A stretch of 64,000 nt of DNA from an uncultured Paracoccaceae bacterium. Its GTDB lineage: Bacteria; Pseudomonadota; Alphaproteobacteria; Rhodobacterales; Rhodobacteraceae. Under the pieces are notes generated by a model. The model had not been told where the DNA came from. It saw only the letters and a program-made list of their open reading frames with translations, and ran no database searches. Location of the stretch: assembly GCA_934500835.1 (NCBI GenBank), contig CAKSTR010000012.1, forward strand, positions 1-64,000. Reading direction: 5' to 3'. Positions 33,556 through 40,469 of the stretch are shown piece by piece (position 1 is the first letter of the stretch; each line of letters starts with the position of its first letter). The position numbers and the translations under genes were made by a program.

Positions 33556-34440
33556 ATGACCGTGCCCCCCACCGTGCCCCCACCTGTCATGCCCCACGCC
33601 GACCTGACGCAGGCGCTGCAGCGCCCCGGCGGTTTCGTGAAGATGCACGGGGCGGGCAATGATTTCATCGTCTTCGATGGGCGTTCCCGCCCGTTCCGGC
33701 CCTTGCCGGCCGAGGTTGCGGCGCTGTGCGCCCGTCACACCGGGGTTGGCGGCGATCAGGTGCTGGTGCTGGAGGCCCCTGTCACCGAAGGCACCGATCT
33801 GCGCCTGCGGATCTACAATATCGACGGGCAGGAGGCGCAGACCTGCCTGAACGCCACCCGCTGCGTGGCCTGGCTGCGGCTGCAGGAGAGCGGGGAGGAT
33901 CTGGCCCGGATCGACACTCTGGGCGGCGTGATCGAGGGGCAGCGTGCCGGCGATCTTGCGGTGACGCTACTCCAGCCGCCGGCGCGGTTCGGCTGGCAGG
34001 CGGTCCCGCTGCGCGAGGCGCGGGACACGCTGGACCTTGGCCTGACCGCCGGTCCGCTGACGGCGCGGGCGGCGCTGAGCATGGGCAATCCGCATCTGGT
34101 GTGCTTCGTCCCCGATCTTGGCGCCATCGACGTGCCGCTCTGGGCGGACCGGCTGCAGAAAGACCCGCTGTTGCCCGAGGGCGCCAATATCGGCGTGGCC
34201 GAGCTGATCGACGACAGCCATATGCGGCTGGTGGTGTGGGAGCGGCCGGGCCTGCTGACGCAGGCCTGCGGCAGCGGCGCCTGTGCCGCGCTGGTGGCGG
34301 CGCGGCGCCTGGGGCTGACAGCCGCATCCGCGATGCGGATCGACATGCCCGGAGGGCAGCTTGCCGTCCGCGAAGAGGAAGACGGCACGCTGTATCTGAC
34401 CGGCCCCGTCGCGGTGGCCTTCACCGGAGTTTTGGCATGA
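33556..34440 (+). CDS. Diaminopimelate epimerase-like protein
   Basis: 294 aa from ATG 33556. DapF fold: VKMHGAGNDFIVFDG (about 28-42), first active-site Cys at residue 97 in EAQTCLNATRCVA, second at residue 238 in TQACGSGACAA. Both proton-shuttling cysteines are present, but the Gly that follows the first Cys in DapF is Leu here, and Asn of SMGNPH is retained. It is translationally coupled (ATGA) to an M81 peptidase gene rather than to lysine genes, so it may be a paralogue that epimerises a different amino acid. Other possible starts are 33505 and 33589. Confidence 0.72.
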   Translation: MTVPPTVPPPVMPHADLTQALQRPGGFVKMHGAGNDFIVFDGRSRPFRPLPAEVAALCARHTGVGGDQVLVLEAPVTEGTDLRLRIYNIDGQEAQTCLNATRCVAWLRLQESGEDLARIDTLGGVIEGQRAGDLAVTLLQPPARFGWQAVPLREARDTLDLGLTAGPLTARAALSMGNPHLVCFVPDLGAIDVPLWADRLQKDPLLPEGANIGVAELIDDSHMRLVVWERPGLLTQACGSGACAALVAARRLGLTAASAMRIDMPGGQLAVREEEDGTLYLTGPVAVAFTGVLA

Positions 34441-35930
34441 GACGCCCGCGCATCGCCGTCGGCGGTATCGTGCATGAGACGAACACCTTCGCGCCGACGC
34501 CCACCACGCTGGCCGATTTCGACACCCATGGTTCCTCGCAGCCCATCCTGCGCGGCGAGGCCCTGCTGACAGCCTTTCCGGCGGGCGGTGGCAGCATCGG
34601 CGGCGTCATGCGCGCCCTGCAGGGGGCCGAGGTCGAGATCGTGCCGCTGCTTTGGGCCGCCGCGCAGCCCGGGGGCAGGGTGACGGCCGAAGCTTACGCG
34701 ACGCTGGCCGGTGATCTGCTGGCGCGCCTGCAGGCCGCCGGCCCGCTGGATGCCGTCGTGCTGGATCTGCATGGCGCGATGGTGGTCGATGGCATCGAGG
34801 ATGCCGAGGGCTGGCTTCTGTCCCGCATACGCGAAGCTGTCGGGCCAGAGCCGTTCGTCTCGGCGGTCTTGGACTTTCACGGCAATCTGTCGGCAGAAAT
34901 GGTCCGAAACAGCGATTTGATTTGTGCTTATCGAACATATCCGCATGTCGATATGGAAAGCTCCGGCGCGCGGCTGGTCGGGCAGACGCTGCATTGGCTG
35001 ACCAGCGGCACGCGCCCGGCCAAGGCCTTTGCCCAGGGCCGCTATCTGATCCCGATCCACGCGCAATGCACGCTGATCGACCCGATGGCAGGCCTTGTCG
35101 CCGTCCAGGAGCATCTGGACGCCCGGTATCGGGCGCTGACCAGCGTGTTGCCCGGCTTTCCCCCCGCCGACATCGCCGATTGCGGCCCTTCGGTTCTGGC
35201 CTATGCGCCGGATCAGGACGGGGCCGACGCCGCCGTTGCGGCACTGGTGCATGGTCTTGCCATGGCCGAGCCCGCATTTGCCGCCATCGGACTGCGGCAG
35301 GGGCCAGAGGCCGTGCGCCATGCGCTGCAGCAGGCGGGCGGGGCGCCGGTGATCCTTGTCGATACGCAGGACAACCCCGGTGCGGGGGCGACCTCGGATA
35401 CCATGGGCCTTGCCCGCGAGGCGCTGGCGCAAGGGGCGCCCGATGCCGTCGTGGCAGTGATCCATGACCCCGATGCTGCCGCCCGCGCCCATTCGGCAGG
35501 CCTTGGCGCCGAACTGCAGCTGTCGTTGGGCGGGCGGGGCGACAGTCCCGGCGCGGGGCCGCTGGCCGCCCGTTTCGTGGTCGAGGCTTTGGGCGATGGC
35601 CGCTTTGCCGGGACAGGCGGCTATTACAACGGCGACATCCTGAATTTCGGACCGATGGCGCTTTTGCGGGTGGCGGGCAGCGGGGTCAGGCTCATCCTGG
35701 GGTCGAACCGGGCGCAGGCGGGCACGCAGGCGATCTTTCGCCACCTCGGGCTTGATCCGGCCGGGATTGCGGTGATCGGGCTGAAAAGTTCGGTGCACTT
35801 TCTGGCCGATTTCGCGGCGCTGACCGACCGGATTCACTACGCAAGCTTTCCCGGCCTGAACACCGCCGACCCGGCGGAATTCGGGTATCGCAACATCCGG
35901 GCCGCAATCCGGCGGCGGCCGGAAGGATAG
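34437..35930 (+). CDS. M81 family metallopeptidase (MlrC-like)
   Basis: 497 aa. N-terminal MlrC domain starts IAVGGIVHETNTFAPTPTTL; metal-ligand candidates appear in VVLDLHGAMVVDG and VLDFHGNLSAEM, with YPHVDMESSG following, and the C-terminal MlrC domain contains VDTQDNPGAGATSDTMGLAR. MlrC opens the linear product of microcystin degradation in sphingomonads, but most homologues in proteobacteria act on unknown peptides or amides and sit beside peptide or polyamine ABC systems, as here. Overlaps the epimerase gene by 4 bp. Confidence 0.88.
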   Translation: MRRPRIAVGGIVHETNTFAPTPTTLADFDTHGSSQPILRGEALLTAFPAGGGSIGGVMRALQGAEVEIVPLLWAAAQPGGRVTAEAYATLAGDLLARLQAAGPLDAVVLDLHGAMVVDGIEDAEGWLLSRIREAVGPEPFVSAVLDFHGNLSAEMVRNSDLICAYRTYPHVDMESSGARLVGQTLHWLTSGTRPAKAFAQGRYLIPIHAQCTLIDPMAGLVAVQEHLDARYRALTSVLPGFPPADIADCGPSVLAYAPDQDGADAAVAALVHGLAMAEPAFAAIGLRQGPEAVRHALQQAGGAPVILVDTQDNPGAGATSDTMGLAREALAQGAPDAVVAVIHDPDAAARAHSAGLGAELQLSLGGRGDSPGAGPLAARFVVEALGDGRFAGTGGYYNGDILNFGPMALLRVAGSGVRLILGSNRAQAGTQAIFRHLGLDPAGIAVIGLKSSVHFLADFAALTDRIHYASFPGLNTADPAEFGYRNIRAAIRRRPEG

Positions 35931-35935
35931 GAAAA

Positions 35936-35968
35936 GGCCGCAAATCCAGGGATCTGCGGCCAATTCTT
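35936..35968. terminator. Bidirectional terminator-like hairpin
   Basis: Stem GGCCGCA / TGCGGCC with inner partial pairing, flanked by AAAA on the left and AATTCTTC on the right. It sits between convergent stops at 35930 and 35985 and may serve both strands. Confidence 0.6.
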
Positions 35969-35984
35969 CAGATGATCCCAAACG

Positions 35985-36971
35985 TCAGTGCTTGGCCACG
36001 TTGTTCATCTCGGCCTCGACTTTGGCGGCGGCCTCGGCCACCGGCTTGCTGACGGCCTCGGCCGCGTCGCGCGCGGTTCGCGCGGCTTTGGCAGGCGCGG
36101 CCTTGGCGGCGGATTTCACCTTGCGGCTGGCCTTGGCGGCGGTTTCGGCCGCGGCGCGGGTCGCCTTCGTGCCGGCGGCCTGCGCCTTGGCGGTGGCGCG
36201 GCGGGCCGTCCTGCCGGCAGAGCGCACCGCATCCTCGGCGGCGTCTTCGACGTCATCGATCATGTCTTCGGCGGAGGTGCCGCCCCGCAACCGGGAGGCC
36301 ACGCCGGCAATGGCGGCGGCCAGCGCCAGCGGCGTCAGGAGTTTCATCACGCCACGGCCCCGCAGCAGAAGCGCGACCAGACCGGCGCCGGCGGCCACGC
36401 CTGCCACCGATGCGGCGACGGGATGCTCTTGCGCCATGCGGCGGCCCTCATGCAGGCCGCGGCTGGCAAGACGACCGCCCCGCTCCATCGTGTCCCAGGC
36501 CTTGCGCCGCATCTCGAGCGCGGCTTCGGCGGCCTCTTCGCCAAGATGGCCAAGCCCCTGGCGCATCGCGTCGGCAACGGCTTCGGCCTGTTCTGCCGCC
36601 ACGGCGGCGCGGGCCTCGGCGGTGGCAAGGCCCCGCTCGTACAGGTCAAGAAGCTGGTCCCGCGCCGCGTCTTTGGCGCTGCGGGCGGCGTCCATCCAGT
36701 CCTGGGCCATGCCGTCCGCGGCATCCAGCGCCGCTGCCTTCAGGGATGCCGCGTCTTCGTTCCTCGGGCGCAGCATCAGATAGGCAAGACCGGCCCCGGC
36801 GATCGTCGCCCCGGCCAGCGCCACCGGATGCGCCCTGGCGACGCTGACGACCTTCGCCCCGGCGGTGCCAAGACCGATGGTGGCGGCCAGATCGGCGATG
36901 CTTTGACCCAGTTGCGCATCCTGCGCATGGATCGCGGACTTCAGACGGCGGGTTTCAGACGAGAACAACAT
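35985..36971 (-). CDS. Ala-rich membrane protein with histone-H1-like C-terminal tail
   Basis: 328 aa. Two or three short hydrophobic segments (HPVALAGATIAGAGLAYLML; HPVAASVAGVAAGAGLVALL; LLTPLALAAAIAGVASRL) separated by long acidic Ala-rich helices likely to be coiled coil. The last 75 residues are Ala/Lys/Arg-rich (ARRATAKAQAAGTKATRAAA and similar), like bacterial histone-H1-type tails. The organisation resembles DUF3618/ElaB-type envelope stress proteins, not identified firmly. Downstream of holin-like and PLDc_N genes in an apparent stress operon, ahead of which an EcfG-type promoter is visible. Confidence 0.72.
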   Translation of the reverse strand: MLFSSETRRLKSAIHAQDAQLGQSIADLAATIGLGTAGAKVVSVARAHPVALAGATIAGAGLAYLMLRPRNEDAASLKAAALDAADGMAQDWMDAARSAKDAARDQLLDLYERGLATAEARAAVAAEQAEAVADAMRQGLGHLGEEAAEAALEMRRKAWDTMERGGRLASRGLHEGRRMAQEHPVAASVAGVAAGAGLVALLLRGRGVMKLLTPLALAAAIAGVASRLRGGTSAEDMIDDVEDAAEDAVRSAGRTARRATAKAQAAGTKATRAAAETAAKASRKVKSAAKAAPAKAARTARDAAEAVSKPVAEAAAKVEAEMNNVAKH

Positions 36972-37048
36972 CGCAATACTCCTTGGATATGCCGGACGGG
37001 CCGGCAGTCAGGGTGGGAACGGGTGACGCTGAAGGCGCCGGGCGGGCG

Positions 37049-37387
37049 TCAGTGTCGGGAAGCGAAAGCCCGGGCCAGCGCCTGCCGGGCCCAGAGAAGA
37101 AGGCCTGCCCCAAGGACCGCAGCGCCGCCTGCGGTCAGGCCAAGGGCCGCAGGAAGCGACCAGCGATAGGCGACAAGCGCCGCCACGATGGCGGCAAGGC
37201 CAAGGCCGATGGCGGCCAGCGCAAGCACCCCGCCAAGGATGCCAAGCACCAGCCCCTGTCCGGCAAACCGCCCGCGTTCGCGCGTCTCGGCCTGCAACAG
37301 CGCCATGCGCAGGCGCAGCGATTGCCGCGCCGAAAGCGCGAGGCGCGCGAATGGCCAGAACGGGTTGCTGCGGCGGTCATCGGACAT
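37049..37387 (-). CDS. Phage holin family / DUF1469-like small membrane protein
   Basis: 112 aa. N-terminal amphipathic stretch (ALSARQSLRLRMALLQAETR), then two TM helices (GLVLGILGGVLALAAIGLGL; SLPAALGLTAGGAAVLGAGL), the pattern of the Phage_holin_3_6 (YqjE-like) family often found beside YqjD/ElaB-type stress proteins in proteobacteria. Middle gene of the putative stress operon 37613-35985. Not a prophage remnant: no phage genes nearby. Confidence 0.72.
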   Translation of the reverse strand: MSDDRRSNPFWPFARLALSARQSLRLRMALLQAETRERGRFAGQGLVLGILGGVLALAAIGLGLAAIVAALVAYRWSLPAALGLTAGGAAVLGAGLLLWARQALARAFASRH

Positions 37388-37406
37388 TCTGGCGGCTCCG
37401 GTTCCG

Positions 37407-37613
37407 TCAATAGGCGTTCCGTGTGCCGCGCGGCCCGGCCATGAGCCAGATCAGGAAGCCGATCACCGGAAGAAGGATGACGAGCAGCACCCACATCACC
37501 TTGGACCCGGTCGTGCTGTCGGAGTTCACGACCGAGATGATCGCCCAGAGATCCAGCGCCAGAATGATAAGTCCGCCGAAGCCGGACAAGCTGAACATCG
37601 AGAACTCTTTCAT
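37407..37613 (-). CDS. PLDc_N domain small membrane protein
   Basis: 68 aa. Two TM helices: FGGLIILALDLWAIISVV and KVMWVLLVILLPVIGFLIWL, joined by the SDSTTGSKV loop; the LLVILLPVIGFLIW segment is the PLDc_N (phospholipase D-nuclease N-terminal) signature. Likely envelope-stress related. Preceded on the minus strand by a good EcfG-type promoter at 37661-37685. Confidence 0.85.
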   Translation of the reverse strand: MKEFSMFSLSGFGGLIILALDLWAIISVVNSDSTTGSKVMWVLLVILLPVIGFLIWLMAGPRGTRNAY

Positions 37614-37660
37614 TTCCGTCTCCTGAACACCTCCCGGACAATGCGCCGGGTTGCGGGGTA

Positions 37661-37685
37661 AACGCGGTGGGTCCGGGCCGGTTCC
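37661..37685 (-). promoter_or_regulatory. EcfG-type stress promoter upstream of PLDc_N gene
   Basis: Minus strand: GGAAC (37681-37685), 16-nt spacer, CGTT (37661-37664), matching the alphaproteobacterial EcfG consensus. It lies 48 bp before the start codon at 37613. Confidence 0.8.
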
Positions 37686-37802
37686 CTTTGCGCTGCGTCA
37701 AGACGGGTGGCCTGCACGTAACACCGGCACTGAAACACGGCCACAGAGACACGGGCACAGAGACACGGGCACAGGCCACCCCCTTGCGACGCGGTCAGGG
37801 AG

Positions 37803-38000
37803 TCAGAGCTTGCGCGACCAGTCGTCGACCTGACGCTCGGCCTCTTCCTTCACCATGCCGTACTTCTGCTGAAGCTTGCCGACCAGCTGGTCGCGCTGGC
37901 CATCGGCGATGTCCAGTTCGTCATCGGTCAGCTCGCCCCATTTCACCTTGGCCTGGCCCTTCAGCTCTTTCCACTTGCCTTGGATCTGATCCCAGTTCAT
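37803..38000 (-). CDS. CsbD family stress protein
   Basis: 65 aa, typical CsbD length. MNWDQIQGKWKELKGQAKVK followed by WGELTDDELDIADGQRDQLV is the family signature. CsbD proteins are small hydrophilic helical proteins induced by general stress sigma factors; molecular role unclear. ATG at 38000 follows AAGGAG. An EcfG-type promoter is directly upstream. Confidence 0.95.
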   Translation of the reverse strand: MNWDQIQGKWKELKGQAKVKWGELTDDELDIADGQRDQLVGKLQQKYGMVKEEAERQVDDWSRKL

Positions 38001-38039
38001 CGCGGGCTCCTTTCGGTTGCAGTTGCGGTATGGCGGGGA

Positions 38040-38065
38040 AACGTGGACGGCCGGACTGCGGTTCC
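38040..38065 (-). promoter_or_regulatory. EcfG-type stress promoter upstream of csbD-like gene
   Basis: Minus strand: GGAAC (38061-38065), 17-nt spacer, CGTT (38040-38043), 40 bp before the CsbD start codon. Confidence 0.82.
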
Positions 38066-38101
38066 CGGACCAGCCGGAAGGGATTCCCAACCCCCGATGT
38101 G

Positions 38102-38126
38102 GGAACCGATCCGGCCGGACGACGTT
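38102..38126 (+). promoter_or_regulatory. EcfG-type stress promoter upstream of 38188 gene
   Basis: Plus strand: GGAAC (38102-38106), 16-nt spacer, CGTT (38123-38126), followed by TCC as in the other sites. Start codon lies 61 bp further on. Confidence 0.82.
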
Positions 38127-38187
38127 TCCAACCCGCAACCGGCCGGCACCTCCACGAGCGGTGCGGCCCCTTGAGATGGAGCGCAAC

Positions 38188-38679
38188 ATGCTGAAACTGA
38201 ACACTCTTGCTGCCGCCATGATCGCCACCGCCCTTGGCACCGCTGCCTTTGCCAAGGTGGACAAGATCGCCAAGGTCGATGTCACCGTGGACCTGACCGC
38301 CATCAAGAACGAAGAGGCGGTGAAGTACTGGGGCAACATCGAAAAGGATCTTGAAGCCGCGATCGGCGCGCGTGTGGGTGATCTGATGGCCGATGACGGG
38401 GCCGACATCCTGGTCGACATCCGCGAGGTGGAACTGGCCAACGCATTCGAGCGCCAGCTGAACCTGGGCGATGCCGTTCTGGTGGGTCAGGTCAACATCA
38501 ACGACCAGACCGACAACAGCAACTACGACGCTTATGAGCTGAGCGTCTCGCTGGAAAACGCTGCCATCGTTCTGCCCGAGGGGACCACGACCCTGGTTCT
38601 GAGCACCGGCGACACGGCCGAGACCTATCGCAAGCTGATCGACACCTTTGCCGATGGCGTGGTGTCGCGCCTGAAGTAA
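38188..38679 (+). CDS. Periplasmic hypothetical protein, candidate general-stress member
   Basis: 163 aa. Sec signal peptide MLKLNTLAAAMIATALGTAA with cleavage after FAK-type site (AAFA). The mature region has short beta-rich repeats (VDVTVDLTAIKNEEAVKYWG; VGQVNINDQTDNSNYDAYEL) and no cysteines. Start ATG at 38188, 6 nt after GGAG; an ATG four codons upstream is less likely. It has its own EcfG-type promoter and a strong terminator, so it is a monocistronic stress gene in the PhyR locus. No function recognised. Confidence 0.78.
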   Translation: MLKLNTLAAAMIATALGTAAFAKVDKIAKVDVTVDLTAIKNEEAVKYWGNIEKDLEAAIGARVGDLMADDGADILVDIREVELANAFERQLNLGDAVLVGQVNINDQTDNSNYDAYELSVSLENAAIVLPEGTTTLVLSTGDTAETYRKLIDTFADGVVSRLK

Positions 38680-38730
38680 GGCTGCGGGCGATACCGGCCG
38701 GGGCAGGCGCCCCGGCTGCGACCAAAGACC

Positions 38731-38760
38731 AAGGCCGCGCCCCGAAGGGCGCGGCCTTTT
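38731..38760 (+). terminator. Rho-independent terminator
   Basis: AAGGCCGCGCCC-CGAA-GGGCGCGGCCTTTT, a near-perfect 12-bp stem. It ends the 38188 gene and, being flanked by A and T runs, may also stop the convergent phyR transcript. Confidence 0.85.
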
Positions 38761-38808
38761 ACGTTCTCGGCACGGCCGGCGGGAAGGTCGGGCGGCGGCC
38801 CGGCAGGA

Positions 38809-39621
38809 TTACTCCACCAGCGTGGCGGTCGAGGCAAAGAACATCGCCTGGCTGACGGCCGAGCGGATCTGTTCTTCGGTATAGGGTTTGTTGATCAAAA
38901 AGGCCGGTTCGGGGCGCTCTCCGGTAAGCAGCCGCTCGGGGAAGGCGGTGATGAAGATCACCGGCAGATCTTCTCCGAACTGCGCCAGGATCTCGTTCAC
39001 CGCCTCGACGCCCGAGGAATTGTCGGCCAGCTGGATGTCGGCCAGGATCAGGTCGGGCCGGTCAGCGGCGGCAAGCCGGACCGCCTCGGCATGGGTGCGG
39101 GCATTGCCGGTGGTGCGGTGCCCCATGCCCTGCACGATGTCCGAGATGTCCATGGCGATGATCGCCTCATCCTCGATCACCAGCACGGCGCCGCGGACCG
39201 AGGATTCCATTTCGCGCAGGGCGACGTCGATCAGATGTGCCGCCTCGGCCCCGTCGATCCCCATGATCGCGGCGATCTGGTCATGCTCGAAGCCCTCGAT
39301 GGTGTTGAGCAACAGCGCCTCACGCGAATTGTGGGTCAGCCCGGCCAGATGGGCCTGCGCCCGCCTCTGGATGCCGCTTTCCGGCTCGGCCACGGGCGCG
39401 CCGGAACTGGACCAGATCGAGTGGAACACCGCGAAAAGCGCAAGTCTGGTGTCGGGATGGTCCGCCACCAGCGCAGGATCGGTAATCACGGATTCCAGCA
39501 CGGCCGCCGCATAGGCATCGCCGCTGGTCTGGTTGCCGGTCAGCGCGCGGGCATAGCGGCGCAGATAGGGCAGGTGGCGGGCGATACGGGCCGAAAGGTC
39601 GGTGGCATCCTGCTGGATCAT
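38809..39621 (-). CDS. phyR: Response regulator PhyR (general stress response anti-anti-sigma factor)
   Basis: 270 aa with the PhyR architecture: N-terminal sigma-factor-like domain (about 10-140; HLPYLRRYARALTGNQTSGD, then FEHDQIAAIMGI) and C-terminal receiver domain (about 145-262) with acidic pocket VIEDEAI, phosphoacceptor Asp-195 in LILADIQLAD, Thr in FITAFPE and Lys in INKPYT. When phosphorylated, PhyR binds NepR and frees EcfG. Divergent from nepR-ecfG, the canonical layout. An exact EcfG-type promoter precedes it, indicating autoregulation. Confidence 0.96.
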   Translation of the reverse strand: MIQQDATDLSARIARHLPYLRRYARALTGNQTSGDAYAAAVLESVITDPALVADHPDTRLALFAVFHSIWSSSGAPVAEPESGIQRRAQAHLAGLTHNSREALLLNTIEGFEHDQIAAIMGIDGAEAAHLIDVALREMESSVRGAVLVIEDEAIIAMDISDIVQGMGHRTTGNARTHAEAVRLAAADRPDLILADIQLADNSSGVEAVNEILAQFGEDLPVIFITAFPERLLTGERPEPAFLINKPYTEEQIRSAVSQAMFFASTATLVE

Positions 39622-39649
39622 GACAGCTCCGGTTATTTTTCATCCTGTG

Positions 39650-39674
39650 GGAACCAAACGCGCCCGGCGGCGTA
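39650..39674 (+). promoter_or_regulatory. EcfG-type promoter for nepR-ecfG
   Basis: Plus strand: GGAAC (39650-39654), 16-nt spacer, CGTA (39671-39674; consensus CGTT). It overlaps the minus-strand phyR promoter almost completely. Confidence 0.65.
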
Positions 39675-39681
39675 TGGTTCC
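39657..39681 (-). promoter_or_regulatory. EcfG-type promoter for phyR
   Basis: Minus strand: GGAAC (39677-39681), 16-nt spacer, CGTT (39657-39660), 36 bp before the phyR ATG. Confidence 0.82.
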
Positions 39682-39707
39682 ATAAGACGATGCGGGAATC
39701 CGGGAAG

Positions 39708-39887
39708 ATGTCGAACGAGCAGGACAACAATAATGGGGTGCGCAGGCAGGCGATCCGCGCACAGATCGACGAGAACCTGAAGCGGGTCTACGCGCGGACG
39801 GTCGAGGAAGAGTTGCCGGACAGGTTCAAGGACCTGCTTGCCAAGCTGAAAGCGCGCGAGGCGGGCAACGGTGGGGATACGCAATGA
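39708..39887 (+). CDS. nepR: Anti-sigma factor NepR
   Basis: 59 aa from the ATG at 39708 (65 aa from an ATG at 39690, which has no ribosome binding site and would leave almost no leader). Core RRQAIRAQIDENLKRVYART, then VEEELPDRFKDLLAKLK, is the NepR signature: two helices that sequester EcfG or bind phosphorylated PhyR. Its stop overlaps the ecfG start (ATGA), so the sigma and anti-sigma are translationally coupled. Confidence 0.93.
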   Translation: MSNEQDNNNGVRRQAIRAQIDENLKRVYARTVEEELPDRFKDLLAKLKAREAGNGGDTQ

Positions 39888-40468
39888 CGGCCCGGCCCCC
39901 GGCATCGGGTGGCCCTGGGGATCCGCGTGACCGGCTGCCCGAGTCCATCCCACGGCTTCGGGCCTTTGCAATCAGCCTGACGCGCGATGTGACCCAGGCC
40001 GACGATCTGGTGCAGGACACCATCCTGAAGGCCTGGTCGAACATGGACAAGTTCGATCCTGCCAGCAATCTGGACGCCTGGCTTTTCACCATCCTGCGCA
40101 ATACCTTCTACTCCTCCTTGCGCAAGACCCGGCGCGAGGTGCAGGACAGTGACGGGATTTTCGCGGCCAGCCTGTCCGAGAAGCCCGCCCATGACAGCCG
40201 CCTTGCCATGAAGGATTTCCAGCGTGCCTTTGACCAGCTGAGCCCCGAACACCGCGAGGTCCTGATCCTTGTCGGCGCCTCGGGCTTTTCCTGCGACGAG
40301 GCGGCCGGGATGATGGGCGTGGCGGTGGGCACGGTGAAAAGCCGCGCCAGCCGCGCCCGCCGCCGTCTGGCCGAACTTCTGCAGCTGGAAGATGGAGAGG
40401 ATCTGTTCTCGGGCACGGACGGAGCGACGCAGGCAGTCGTGATGCGGGCCTCGACCGCAGCGAAGTGA
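39884..40468 (+). CDS. ecfG: ECF sigma factor EcfG (general stress response)
   Basis: 194 aa. Sigma region 2 (PRLRAFAISLTRDVTQADDL, then VQDTILKAWSNMDKFDPASN) and region 4 (LSPEHREVLILVGASGFSCD, then GVAVGTVKSRASRARRRLAE), typical of the ECF15/EcfG group. Directs RNA polymerase to GGAAC-N16/17-CGTT promoters; six exact sites lie within 6 kb. Released from NepR by phospho-PhyR. Confidence 0.95.
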   Translation: MTARPPASGGPGDPRDRLPESIPRLRAFAISLTRDVTQADDLVQDTILKAWSNMDKFDPASNLDAWLFTILRNTFYSSLRKTRREVQDSDGIFAASLSEKPAHDSRLAMKDFQRAFDQLSPEHREVLILVGASGFSCDEAAGMMGVAVGTVKSRASRARRRLAELLQLEDGEDLFSGTDGATQAVVMRASTAAK

Positions 40469-40469
40469 G

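Noticed and set aside
37049..37387. Holin-like protein as evidence of a prophage
   Set aside because: No other phage genes, no attachment repeats, and the neighbours are stress proteins; the family name is historical.
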